Source of the DNA: DASYPQ01 sp041488095
Lineage (GTDB): Bacteria > Planctomycetota > UBA1135 > GCA-002686595
Assembly: GCA_041488095.1 (NCBI GenBank)
Contig: JBGPOP010000019.1
Location: 20,331-84,330, forward strand
Direction: 5' to 3'
Length of the DNA: 64,000 bases
A program made the position numbers and the translations under genes. The notes under the pieces were generated by a model, which saw only the letters and a program-made list of their open reading frames with translations, did no database searches and was not told where the DNA came from. Below, in pieces: positions 44,641-53,010 of the stretch (its first letter is position 1; every line of letters starts with the position of its first letter).

Positions 44641-46992
44641 GTGGATCGAGTTGCCATTACGCAAGCACGACCCGTGACCGCCGACCAGGCCGCGATCGAC
44701 CCCGTCTGCGGAATGAGGGTCGATCCCCAACTCGCGCCCCATTCGTGGGAGCACGCGGGCAGGCGGTACTACTTCTGCGCGGCCGGTTGCCTGGAGCGGT
44801 TCCGCGCGGATCCCGAGAAGTTCCTGAAGCCCGGTGGCGTTGAGCCTGAGTCGGCTCGAGACGCCGATCGGCATCCCGCGTCTGACGGAGTGGCGGTCTA
44901 CACCTGCCCGATGCACCCCGAGGTGCGGCAAGCCGGTCCAGGAACCTGCCCGAAATGCGGCATGGCGCTCGAGCCTCTGCTCGGCGGGGAGGAGGAGAGC
45001 CCCGAGCTGCGCGACATGGTGCGGCGTTTCTGGGTCGCCTGCGTGTTGACTGCGCCGGTCCTGATCCTCGCGATGGCGGGGCACGTTCCCGGAGTGGATC
45101 TCGCGCACATCGCGTCGTCGCGAACGCTGGCTTGGCTGCAGCTCGCCCTCTCCACCCCGGTCGTGCTCTGGGCGGGATGGCCGTTCTTCGTCCGCGCCGC
45201 TCGTTCGATCGCCGAATGGAGCCTCAACATGTTCACGCTGATCGCGCTCGGCGTCAGCGTGGCCTGGCTCTCCAGCGTCGCCGCCACCGTCGTCCCCGAC
45301 CTCTTCCCCGCCTCCTTCCGCGGAGAAGGCGGCGCGGCGCCCGTCTACTTCGAGTCGGCAGCGGTCATCGTCACGCTCGTCCTGCTCGGCCAGATCCTCG
45401 AGCTCCGGGCGCGCTCGGCCACCGGCGCGGCGATCCGCGCCCTGCTCCGGCTCGAGCCCGAGACCGCGCGCCGGCTCGGCACCGACGGGTCCGAGGAGGA
45501 CGTGCCGCTCGAGAGCGTGCGCGCAGGCGACGTTCTGCGAGTCCGCCCGGGTGAGAGGGTGCCCGTCGACGGCGTCGTGCTCGACGGCTCGAGCGCGGTC
45601 GACGAGTCCATGATCACCGGCGAGCCGATCCCGGTCGAGAAGAACACGCAAGACCGCGTCACCGGCGGCACGGTCAACGGGTCGGGCAGCTTCACCCTGC
45701 GCGCCGAGCGCGTGGGCTCGGAGACGGTGCTCGCGCGCATCGTCGCGATGGTCGCCGAAGCTCAGAGGAGCCGCGCCCCGGTCCAGGGCATCGCCGACGC
45801 GGTGGCGCGCTGGTTCGTCCCCGCGGTCGCGGCCGTGGCCGCCCTCACCTTCGTCGTGTGGGCGGTCAAGGGGCCCGAGCCTCGCATCGCGCTCGCGCTC
45901 GTCAACGCCGTCTCGGTGTTGATCATCGCCTGCCCGTGCGCGCTCGGGCTCGCGACGCCGATGTCGATCCTGGTCGCGGTCGGGCGCGGCGCGCGCGAGG
46001 GCGTGCTGTTCCGGAACGCCGAGGCGATCGAGCTCCTCGAGCGCGTCGACACGCTCCTGATCGACAAGACCGGGACCCTGACCGTCGGCAAGCCCAGGCT
46101 CCGCGCCGTCCTGGCGGTGGAGGGCATCTCCGAGAGCGATCTCCTGCGCCTCGCCGCGGGTCTCGAGCAGGGGAGCGAGCACCCGCTCGCCGACGCGATC
46201 GTCGCCGGCGCGCGCGAGCGCGGCATCGAGGTCCCGAAGGCCGAGGGGTTTGCCTCCGTCACCGGCAAGGGAGTCACCGGCACCGTCGAGGGGCGCCGCG
46301 TCGCGCTCGGCAATCGCCGGCTGTTCGAGGACCTGGGCGTCGATCTCGCGCCGCTCTCCGCGCAGGCCGACGATCTCCGTGGCGAGGGTGCCACCGTGAC
46401 GTTCGTCGCCGTCGACCTCAAGCTCGCCGGCCTCGTCGCGGTGGCCGATCCGGTCAAGCCGGGCGCGCGCGAGGCGGTGCGCGAGCTGCACGCGCTCGGG
46501 CTGCGGCTGATCATGGTGTCCGGCGACGCTCGCGCGACCGCGGAGGCCGTCGCCCACGATCTGGCGATCGACGAGGTGGTCGCCGAGATCCTGCCCGAGG
46601 AGAAGGCCCAGGTGGTCGAGCGCCGGCAATTCCAGGGGAAGATCGTCGCGATGGCCGGCGACGGCATCAACGACGCGCCGGCGCTCGCGAAGGCCGAGGT
46701 CGGGATCGCGATGGGGACCGGGACGGACGTGGCGATCGAGAGCGCCGGCGTGACGCTCGTGAAGGGCGATCTGCGCGGCATCGCCCGCGCGCGGAGGCTC
46801 TCGGTCGCGACCATGCGCAATATCCGGCAGAACCTCTTCCTCGCGTTCGCCTACAACGCGATCTGCATCCCGGTGGCGGCGGGGGCGCTCTATCCCTCGC
46901 TCGGGATCCGGCTCACCCCGGTGATCGCCGCGGCGGCGATGAGCCTCTCCTCGGTGTCAGTGATCGGCAACGCTCTGCGGTTGCGGCGGTGA
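44641..46992 (+). CDS. copA: Copper-type P1B ATPase with YHS and HMBD metal-binding domains
   Basis: 783 residues from the GTG at 44641 (start uncertain; GTG 44677 is an alternative). An N-terminal YHS domain (about 20-62, DPVCGM ... YYFCAAGC) and a heavy-metal-binding domain (about 87-113, YTCPMHPEV ... CPKCGM) replace the usual HMA domains. The P-type core has TGEP (326-329), the intramembrane CPC (431-433), phosphorylation motif DKTGT (475-479), SEHPLADAI and GDGINDAPAL. CPC plus C-terminal MSLSSVSVIGNALRLR indicates Cu(+) export, possibly towards cytochrome assembly. No CueR/CsoR gene lies nearby. Confidence 0.95.
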   Translation: MDRVAITQARPVTADQAAIDPVCGMRVDPQLAPHSWEHAGRRYYFCAAGCLERFRADPEKFLKPGGVEPESARDADRHPASDGVAVYTCPMHPEVRQAGPGTCPKCGMALEPLLGGEEESPELRDMVRRFWVACVLTAPVLILAMAGHVPGVDLAHIASSRTLAWLQLALSTPVVLWAGWPFFVRAARSIAEWSLNMFTLIALGVSVAWLSSVAATVVPDLFPASFRGEGGAAPVYFESAAVIVTLVLLGQILELRARSATGAAIRALLRLEPETARRLGTDGSEEDVPLESVRAGDVLRVRPGERVPVDGVVLDGSSAVDESMITGEPIPVEKNTQDRVTGGTVNGSGSFTLRAERVGSETVLARIVAMVAEAQRSRAPVQGIADAVARWFVPAVAAVAALTFVVWAVKGPEPRIALALVNAVSVLIIACPCALGLATPMSILVAVGRGAREGVLFRNAEAIELLERVDTLLIDKTGTLTVGKPRLRAVLAVEGISESDLLRLAAGLEQGSEHPLADAIVAGARERGIEVPKAEGFASVTGKGVTGTVEGRRVALGNRRLFEDLGVDLAPLSAQADDLRGEGATVTFVAVDLKLAGLVAVADPVKPGAREAVRELHALGLRLIMVSGDARATAEAVAHDLAIDEVVAEILPEEKAQVVERRQFQGKIVAMAGDGINDAPALAKAEVGIAMGTGTDVAIESAGVTLVKGDLRGIARARRLSVATMRNIRQNLFLAFAYNAICIPVAAGALYPSLGIRLTPVIAAAAMSLSSVSVIGNALRLRR

Positions 46993-47028
46993 GCAGGACG
47001 AGATCGAGGCGCGTCCGGGCGCGAAGGC

Positions 47029-47256
47029 TCAGTTCAGCGAGCAGGCGCCCGGTCCGCGCGGATCGCCGCACGTCCCGCAGGCCCCGGGTCCGGAGAAGTC
47101 CTCGGCCGCCTTCGACTCGCCGCCGGCAGCGAACACCGAGAACTTCTTCTCGAGATCGGCGCTCGAGCACTTCGGGCACGCGGGCCGCTCGTCCCCGAGC
47201 ACCAGCTCCTCGAAGGCGTGCTCGCAGCGCCGGCAGACGTACTCGTAGACGGGCAT
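47029..47256 (-). CDS. FmdB-type zinc-ribbon protein
   Basis: 75 residues. An FmdB/CxxC zinc ribbon: MPVYEYVCRRCEHAFEELV with Cys8 and Cys11, then CPKC with Cys27 and Cys30, followed by KKFSVFA and a Gly/Cys-rich tail. Zn(II) binding is expected; the family is often called a putative regulatory protein but its role is unclear. It has its own TAGACT box 6 nt upstream, between its start and the CPBP gene's stop. Confidence 0.9.
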   Translation of the reverse strand: MPVYEYVCRRCEHAFEELVLGDERPACPKCSSADLEKKFSVFAAGGESKAAEDFSGPGACGTCGDPRGPGACSLN

Positions 47257-47262
47257 GAGTCG

Positions 47263-47268
47263 AGTCTA
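47263..47268 (-). promoter_or_regulatory. Putative -10 box (TAGACT) of the FmdB gene
   Basis: TAGACT on the minus strand ends 6 nt before the ATG at 47256. Its first two bases are the last two of the upstream CPBP gene's TAG stop codon, so the promoter is embedded in the gene end. Confidence 0.42.
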
Positions 47269-48159
47269 GCACGCCCTCGGCTTCTCCCGCAGCAGCGCTC
47301 GCGCCGCGAGGAAGGTGCACAAGGAGAGCGCCGCGCCCACGGCGAAGAAGACCGCTTCGTGCGGCAGGCCCCCGCTCTCGGGATCTCCCCACAGCCGCCC
47401 GGCCACGAACGCGGTCAGGTTGTTCGCGAAGTGGCACACGACCGAGGTCCACACCGAGCCGGTCCTCCAGGCGACGAAGCCGAACCACACGCCGAGCGGG
47501 AAGACGGCGAGCGAGTGCTGGACGTCGAAGTGCGCCACGGCGAAGACCACGCTCGTGAGGCCGATCGCGAGAATGGGCGGCCAACGCTGCAGCAGCCGCG
47601 TCTGCACGTAGCCGCGGAAGAGGGATTCCTCGCACAGGCCGGGCAGAACGCTGATCAGGAGCCCGGCCAGGACGGCGGTGGCGCCGGTCGGCTCGGAGAA
47701 CATGCGCCACAACGTCTTCAGCGACTCGCTCGGCTCCTCGATGAGCACCTCGGCGACGAACGTGATCACCCACTGGATCCCGAGCGTCCCCAGCACGACC
47801 AGGCCGACCGTCGGGAGGGAGACGCTCCAGCGGACGAGCCCCAGGCGCCGGAGGGGTCCTTCGCGCGACAACACGGCGGGGGTGAGCGCCACCGCGAGCA
47901 TCGCAGCCTGCCCCGGCAGGAGCAGGACGAAGGCGCCGAAGAGCGTTCCGACGTGCTCGAGAATCCACGCCTCGACGTTCTCCTGGAAGTTCCCGGTTCT
48001 CGCCTCGGGCGACGTCGCGGCGATGCACACAGCGAGCACGACCGAGCTGAGGATCGCCGCGGCCACCGGCCCGAGGAAGAGGGCGAGCAGGCTGGGCCAC
48101 ACCTCCTTGCGCGGCGACTGGACAAGAGCAGGCGACGGAGGGGCGGGCGGATCGGGCAT
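47266..48159 (-). CDS. CPBP-family intramembrane glutamic endopeptidase (CAAX-like)
   Basis: 297 residues with about eight membrane helices. The CPBP/Abi motifs are complete: motif 1 CEESLFRG (Glu177, Glu178, Arg182), motif 2 FAVAH (His210) and motif 3 HFANN (His243, Asn247). These residues form the glutamate/histidine active site of Rce1-like intramembrane proteases. Bacterial members act in protein maturation, immunity to self-made peptides or unknown processes; the substrate is unknown. GAAGGAAAG lies before the ATG. Confidence 0.93.
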   Translation of the reverse strand: MPDPPAPPSPALVQSPRKEVWPSLLALFLGPVAAAILSSVVLAVCIAATSPEARTGNFQENVEAWILEHVGTLFGAFVLLLPGQAAMLAVALTPAVLSREGPLRRLGLVRWSVSLPTVGLVVLGTLGIQWVITFVAEVLIEEPSESLKTLWRMFSEPTGATAVLAGLLISVLPGLCEESLFRGYVQTRLLQRWPPILAIGLTSVVFAVAHFDVQHSLAVFPLGVWFGFVAWRTGSVWTSVVCHFANNLTAFVAGRLWGDPESGGLPHEAVFFAVGAALSLCTFLAARALLREKPRAC

Positions 48160-48221
48160 CGGTTGCTTTCCTTCTTCTTTGTATCAAGCCGCGTAGACTC
48201 GCGATCCAGTCGACCCTCCCG

Positions 48222-50237
48222 ATGCCCGTCACCCACCCCGACACCCTCCTGCACCTCGACCGCGAGTCCCTGCTCCTGCTCGAGCGCTCGATGACCCGCG
48301 AGTGGCTCGAGACCGACGGGCGCGGCGGCTACGCCTCCTCCACCGTGCTGATGTGCCCGACGCGCCGTTACCACGGCCTGCTCGTCGCGCCGCCGCGGGG
48401 GAGCATCCGGCGCCATGTGTTCCTGTCGCGCTTCGAGGAGACGCTCCACGGCGGAGGCCGGTCGGTGCCGATCTCGATGGCGCGCTACCCCGGCCTCTGG
48501 TCGCCGCACGGGCACCAGGCGATCGCGAGCTTCGACCTCAGGCCCTGGCCGTCCTTCCTCTATCTCTTCGGGAGCGCGCGGATCGAGCGCGACGTCCTGA
48601 TGGCGAAGAGCTTGCGGGCCGTGCTCCTGCGGTACCGGGTCAGCGGGCAGGGAAACCGGGTCGAGCTGGCGCTCCGGCCCCTGCTCGCCTTCCGCGAGGC
48701 GGACGCGCTGACCTTCGAGAACATGGCGCTCGACCCGCGGACGGAACGCATCGCGGGCGGGATCCGCTGCCAGCCCTACGCCGGGCTGCCGCCGATCCAC
48801 ATCGTCGCGGGCGGTGCCGTGGCGCGCTTCGAGGCCGATCCGGTGTGGTACCGGCAGATCGAATACCCCTCCGATCTGGCGCGCGGCTACGACGGGCGCG
48901 AGGACCAGTTCTCACCCGGCGTGCTGAGGATCCCGATCGAGAGCGGAGTCGACGTGATCGTCGCGGCATCGCTCGAGGATCCCGTGAGCGCTCCGGAGGA
49001 TCTGTGGGAGCGCGAGACCGCCGCGCGGAAGGCGGCGCTCGCCGAATGCGCCGGCGATCCGGTCCGAACGAGAGCCGCCGCGCGTCATGTCGCCGACGAT
49101 TTCCTGTTCCGGACGGCCGATGGACGGCTCTCGGTGATCGCGGGCTTCCCCTGGTTCGGCGAATGGGGGAGGGACGAGTTCGTCTCGCTGCCCGGCCTCC
49201 TGCTCGCGCGGGGCCGGACCTCGGAATGCCGCGAGGCGCTCGAGGGCGCGCTCCCCTTCCTGAACGGGGGCCTGATGCCCAACGTGTTCGGCGCGAGCGC
49301 GGCGGACAGCGACTACGGCTCCGCCGATGCGAGCCTGTGGTTCGCGCGCGCGGTGCGGCTCCTCGAGCTCGCGAGCGGACCCGCGAGCGCGAAAGGGCGC
49401 GACGTCGCGGAGCGTTTCCTGCCCGCGCTCGAGGAGATCGCGCGATGCTACCGCGACGGCACCCGACTCGGGATCGCGTGCGACGAGGGCGGCCTCGTCC
49501 GCGCCGGGAGTCCGGAGCACAACGCGACCTGGATGGACGCGCGCACGGCCGAGGGACCGGTCACGCCGCGCGACGGCTGCGCGGTCGAGATCGAGGCGCT
49601 GTGGTACTCCCTGCTCGCCTACCTCGAGGACATCCACAAGCGCCGCGGCGAGAGCGCCCGGGCGAGCGCCCGGGCGAGCGAGTGGGGGGCGCTGAAGCGC
49701 AAAGCCGGCGCGAGCTTCCTCGAGCGCTTCTGGCTCCCCGAGGGCTACCTCGCGGACTCCTGGAAGGACGGCGCGATCGAGCGCGCGATGCGGCCGAACA
49801 TGGTGATCGCCGCGGCGCTGGAGTGGAGCCCGCTCACGCGCGAGAGGCGCGCCGACATCGTACGGGCGGCGGAGACCGAGCTGCTCGTGCCGTACGGCCT
49901 GCGCACGCTCGAGCCGCGCGACCCGCGCTACCACGGTCGTTACGGCGGCGGGCCCGAGGAGCGCGACCGCGCGTACCACCAGGGCACCGTGTGGCCGTGG
50001 CTCCTCGGGTTCTTCTGCGAGGCCTGGCTGCGTGCGTTCGGGCGCGGCGAGCCTGAGCTCGAGCGCGTGCGCGGTCTGCTCTCGGCCCTCGACCATCAGC
50101 TCGAGAGGGCCGGCCTCTTGCACGTGTCCGAGGTCTTCGACGGCGATCCGCCGCACCGGCCGGGCGGCACGATCGCCCAGGCCTGGAACACGGCCGAGAT
50201 CCTGCGGGCATGGAGCCTCGTGGAGGAGGCGCGATGA
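48222..50237 (+). CDS. Glycogen debranching enzyme (amylo-alpha-1,6-glucosidase, GDE-C type)
   Basis: 671 residues. Bacterial/archaeal-type debranching enzyme (GH133-like): an N-terminal beta domain opening with EWLETDGRGGYASSTV and TRRYHGLLVA, then an (alpha/alpha)6 barrel with IAGFPWFGEWGRDEFVSLPG, HNATWMDAR and YHQGTVWPWLLG. It removes alpha-1,6 branches after phosphorolysis. Its stop overlaps the next start (ATGA, 50234-50237). First gene of a three-gene glycogen operon. A small in-frame 12-bp tandem repeat lies at 49652-49675. Confidence 0.95.
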   Translation: MPVTHPDTLLHLDRESLLLLERSMTREWLETDGRGGYASSTVLMCPTRRYHGLLVAPPRGSIRRHVFLSRFEETLHGGGRSVPISMARYPGLWSPHGHQAIASFDLRPWPSFLYLFGSARIERDVLMAKSLRAVLLRYRVSGQGNRVELALRPLLAFREADALTFENMALDPRTERIAGGIRCQPYAGLPPIHIVAGGAVARFEADPVWYRQIEYPSDLARGYDGREDQFSPGVLRIPIESGVDVIVAASLEDPVSAPEDLWERETAARKAALAECAGDPVRTRAAARHVADDFLFRTADGRLSVIAGFPWFGEWGRDEFVSLPGLLLARGRTSECREALEGALPFLNGGLMPNVFGASAADSDYGSADASLWFARAVRLLELASGPASAKGRDVAERFLPALEEIARCYRDGTRLGIACDEGGLVRAGSPEHNATWMDARTAEGPVTPRDGCAVEIEALWYSLLAYLEDIHKRRGESARASARASEWGALKRKAGASFLERFWLPEGYLADSWKDGAIERAMRPNMVIAAALEWSPLTRERRADIVRAAETELLVPYGLRTLEPRDPRYHGRYGGGPEERDRAYHQGTVWPWLLGFFCEAWLRAFGRGEPELERVRGLLSALDHQLERAGLLHVSEVFDGDPPHRPGGTIAQAWNTAEILRAWSLVEEAR

Positions 50238-51682
50238 AGGTCCTGATGTTCGGCTGGGAGTTCCCTCCGCACATCTCGGGCGGCCTCGGCACGGCCTGCT
50301 TCGGGCTGACGCAGGGGCTCGCGCACCACGGGGTCGAGGTGCTGTTCATCGTGCCGCGCGCCTTCGGTGACGAGGACGAGCGCTACGTCTCCGTGGTCGG
50401 AGCGAACGAGGTGCCGATGCTCGAGGCGGCGCCGGAGGCGCGGCCCGCGCGGGGAGCGAAGGTTCGTGCAGGGAAGCGGCCGTCGAAAGCACGGGGCGCG
50501 CCGCGCACGGCCTGGAACGACGAGACGTGGTCGCGCGTGAGCACGCTCGTGGAGCTCCTGGCGGTCGAGAGCCCGCTCACGCCCTACTTGACCGAGATCG
50601 AGTACCTCGAGCAGCTCGCGCGCACCGAGGAGACGGGCCAGGGAACGCGTTCGCAGGCGCTCGCCGGGCTCGAGGAGCTGCTCCGGATCCCCGCGCATCC
50701 GAAGGCGGGGGACGAGGTCGCCCGGAAGCTGATCGATCGCGGCGCGCTGCCCTTCGCGGGCGGCTACGGCCCGAGCTTGATGGCCGAGGTCGCGCGCTTC
50801 GCCATCGTCGCCGGGGAGATCGCCAGGACGCGCGAGTTCGACGTCGTCCATGCGCACGACTGGATGACGCTGCCGGCCGGGCTCGCCGCGGCGCGCGCGG
50901 CGCGGAAGCCGCTGGTCTTCCACGTGCACGCCTGCGAGTACGACCGCAGCGGCGAGAGGGTGAACGAGCGCGTGCGCGACATCGAGCAGCTCGGCCTCGA
51001 CGCAGCCGACCGGGTCGTGTGCGTCAGCCACTACACTGCGGGGGTGCTGCTGCGCCGCTACCGCGTCGATCCGGGCAAGATCCGCGTCGTCCACAACTCG
51101 GTGACGCACCGGGAGCAGGTCGACCTGTTCCACGCCGGGAAGACGATCGAGGAGCCGATCGTGCTGTTCCTCGGCCGGGTCACGTTCCAGAAGGGCCCCG
51201 ATTATTTCCTCGAGGCCGCGGCGCGCGTCGTGCGGGTCGAGCCGCGGATCAAGTTCGTGATGAGCGGCAGCGGCGACATGCTGCCGGTGATGATCGAGCG
51301 TGCGGCCAAGCTCGGCCTCGCGCGCCACGTGCACTTCACCGGCTTCCTGAAGGGGGAGGAGGTCGAGCGCATGTACGCGATGGCGGACATCTTCGTGATG
51401 CCTTCGGTGTCCGAGCCGTTCGGCATCACGCCGCTCGAGGCGATGGCGCTCGACACGCCGGTGATCGTGTCGCGGCAGAGCGGGGTGTCCGAGGTGCTGC
51501 GCAACGCGCTCAAGGTCGATTTCTGGGACGTGGAGGACATCGCCAACAAGATTTTGGCGCTGCTGCGCTACCCGGCGCTCGCGGAGCAGCTCACGAGCGA
51601 GGGCCGCGACGAGATCCGGAGCCTGCGGTGGGAGCAGCCTGCGGCGGTGCTGCGCGACGTCTACCGGGAGATCGCGGGATGA
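50234..51682 (+). CDS. Glycogen-synthase-like glycosyltransferase (GT4/GT5 type)
   Basis: 482 residues; ATG coupled to the debranching gene. FGWEFPPHISGGLGTACFGLTQGL is the glycan-binding opening with a GGLG motif in place of KxGGL. VVHAHDWMTLPAGL, VVHNSVTHRE, LFLGRVTFQKGPDYFLEAA and PSVSEPFGITPLEAMALDTPVI form the GT-B donor site (EX7E). A charged insertion (about 75-180) is larger than in standard GlgA. It probably elongates alpha-glucan or makes maltooligosaccharides. Flanked by debranching and GH57 genes with 4-nt overlaps. Confidence 0.92.
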   Translation: MKVLMFGWEFPPHISGGLGTACFGLTQGLAHHGVEVLFIVPRAFGDEDERYVSVVGANEVPMLEAAPEARPARGAKVRAGKRPSKARGAPRTAWNDETWSRVSTLVELLAVESPLTPYLTEIEYLEQLARTEETGQGTRSQALAGLEELLRIPAHPKAGDEVARKLIDRGALPFAGGYGPSLMAEVARFAIVAGEIARTREFDVVHAHDWMTLPAGLAAARAARKPLVFHVHACEYDRSGERVNERVRDIEQLGLDAADRVVCVSHYTAGVLLRRYRVDPGKIRVVHNSVTHREQVDLFHAGKTIEEPIVLFLGRVTFQKGPDYFLEAAARVVRVEPRIKFVMSGSGDMLPVMIERAAKLGLARHVHFTGFLKGEEVERMYAMADIFVMPSVSEPFGITPLEAMALDTPVIVSRQSGVSEVLRNALKVDFWDVEDIANKILALLRYPALAEQLTSEGRDEIRSLRWEQPAAVLRDVYREIAG

Positions 51683-52896
51683 CGGACGTCGTCTTCTACT
51701 TCCAGGTGCACCAGCCCTTCCGCCTGCGGCGGTACACGTTCTTCGACATCGGCGTGTCGGACCGGTACTTCGACGACGTCGAGAACGCGAGGATCGTGCG
51801 GCGGGTGGCGGAGAAGTGCTATTTGCCGATGAACGCGCTCGTGTTGCATCTCGTGGAGCAGACGGAGGGACGCTTCCGCTGCGCGTATTCGGTGAGCGGC
51901 ACGGCGCTCGACCAGATGGAGCGTTGGACGCCGGAGACGCTGGAGAGCTTCGTGAGGCTCGCGCGCACGGGGTCGGTCGAGTTTTTGGCGGAGACCTCGC
52001 ACCACTCGCTGTCGGGGCTGTTCGACCTGGAGGAGTTTCGCGCGCAGGTGGAGGGACACGCCCAGCGGATCGAGCGGCTGTTCGGCCGGCGCCCGACCGC
52101 GTTCAGGAACACGGAGCTGGTCGTCGACGAGCGGATCGCGCGCGCGGCGGAGGAGATGGGTTTCCGGGCGATCCTGGGAGAGGGCGCGGATCATCTGCTG
52201 GGCTGGAGGAGCCCGCACCGCGTGTACCGGCCCGAGGGTTGCGAGCGGATCAAGATCCTGCTGCGGTCGTACAAGCTGTCCGACGACATCGCGTTCCGGT
52301 TCAGCAATCGCGGGTGGAGCGAGTGGCCGCTGACCGCGGACAAGTTCGCCCACTGGGTGCACCAGGTGCCGCGCGCGGACACGGTGATCGGCTTGTTCAT
52401 GGACTACGAGACGTTCGGCGAGCACCAATGGAGCGAGACGGGGATCTTCAAGTTCATGGAGCACATGCCGCGGGAGGTGCTGAGGGACGGGCGCTTCCGG
52501 TTCCGCACGCCGTCGGAGGTCGCGGCGGAGCGGGATCCGGTGGCGAGGCTTTCGATCCCGCATCCGGTGTCGTGGGCGGACGTCGAGCGCGACCTGACGG
52601 CGTGGCTCGGCAATCCGATGCAGCGCGCGGCGAACGAGGCGCTGTACGCGCTGCGGGCGACGGTGGTGCGGGCGGCGGAGGGCGGGGCGTCGGAGGTGCT
52701 CGACAACTGGCGGAGGCTCTCGACCTCGGACCACCTTTATTACATGTGCACGAAGTGGTTCTCGGACGGGGACGTGCACAAGTACTTCAGCCCGTACGCG
52801 AGCCCGCACGATGCGTTCATCGCGTTCATGAACGTGCTGGACGATCTGGCGAGGCGGGCCTCGAGGGCGGCGGGTGGGGTGCAGGCGGCGCCTTGA
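51679..52896 (+). CDS. GH57 alpha-amylase/glucanotransferase
   Basis: 405 residues; ATG coupled to the previous stop (51679-51682). GH57 (beta/alpha)7 barrel: motif 1 FYFQVHQPFR (HQP at 11-13), nucleophile Glu146 in AFRNTELVVDE and acid/base Asp242 in GLFMDYETFGEHQ. It is short for a branching enzyme (usually >500 residues) and fits the alpha-amylase or 4-alpha-glucanotransferase-like branch, as in archaeal glycogen clusters. Together with its two partners it handles storage alpha-glucan. Probably cytoplasmic; no signal peptide. Confidence 0.93.
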   Translation: MTDVVFYFQVHQPFRLRRYTFFDIGVSDRYFDDVENARIVRRVAEKCYLPMNALVLHLVEQTEGRFRCAYSVSGTALDQMERWTPETLESFVRLARTGSVEFLAETSHHSLSGLFDLEEFRAQVEGHAQRIERLFGRRPTAFRNTELVVDERIARAAEEMGFRAILGEGADHLLGWRSPHRVYRPEGCERIKILLRSYKLSDDIAFRFSNRGWSEWPLTADKFAHWVHQVPRADTVIGLFMDYETFGEHQWSETGIFKFMEHMPREVLRDGRFRFRTPSEVAAERDPVARLSIPHPVSWADVERDLTAWLGNPMQRAANEALYALRATVVRAAEGGASEVLDNWRRLSTSDHLYYMCTKWFSDGDVHKYFSPYASPHDAFIAFMNVLDDLARRASRAAGGVQAAP

Positions 52897-52959
52897 GGGA
52901 TGGGTTCAGGACAGGGCTGGATCGCGGTCACGAAGCTACGTCCGTGGGAAATCCCCTGG

Positions 52960-52965
52960 TATCCT
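52960..52965 (+). promoter_or_regulatory. Putative -10 box (TATCCT) of the propeller gene
   Basis: TATCCT in CTGGTATCCTGTCC lies 45 nt before the ATG at 53011, implying a leader of about 40 nt. The TGGTATCCT word matches that before the radical SAM gene. Confidence 0.3.
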
Positions 52966-53010
52966 GTCCAGCCGGGATCCGGAGCGCTGAGGTCCCACAG
53001 GCGACGGGCA

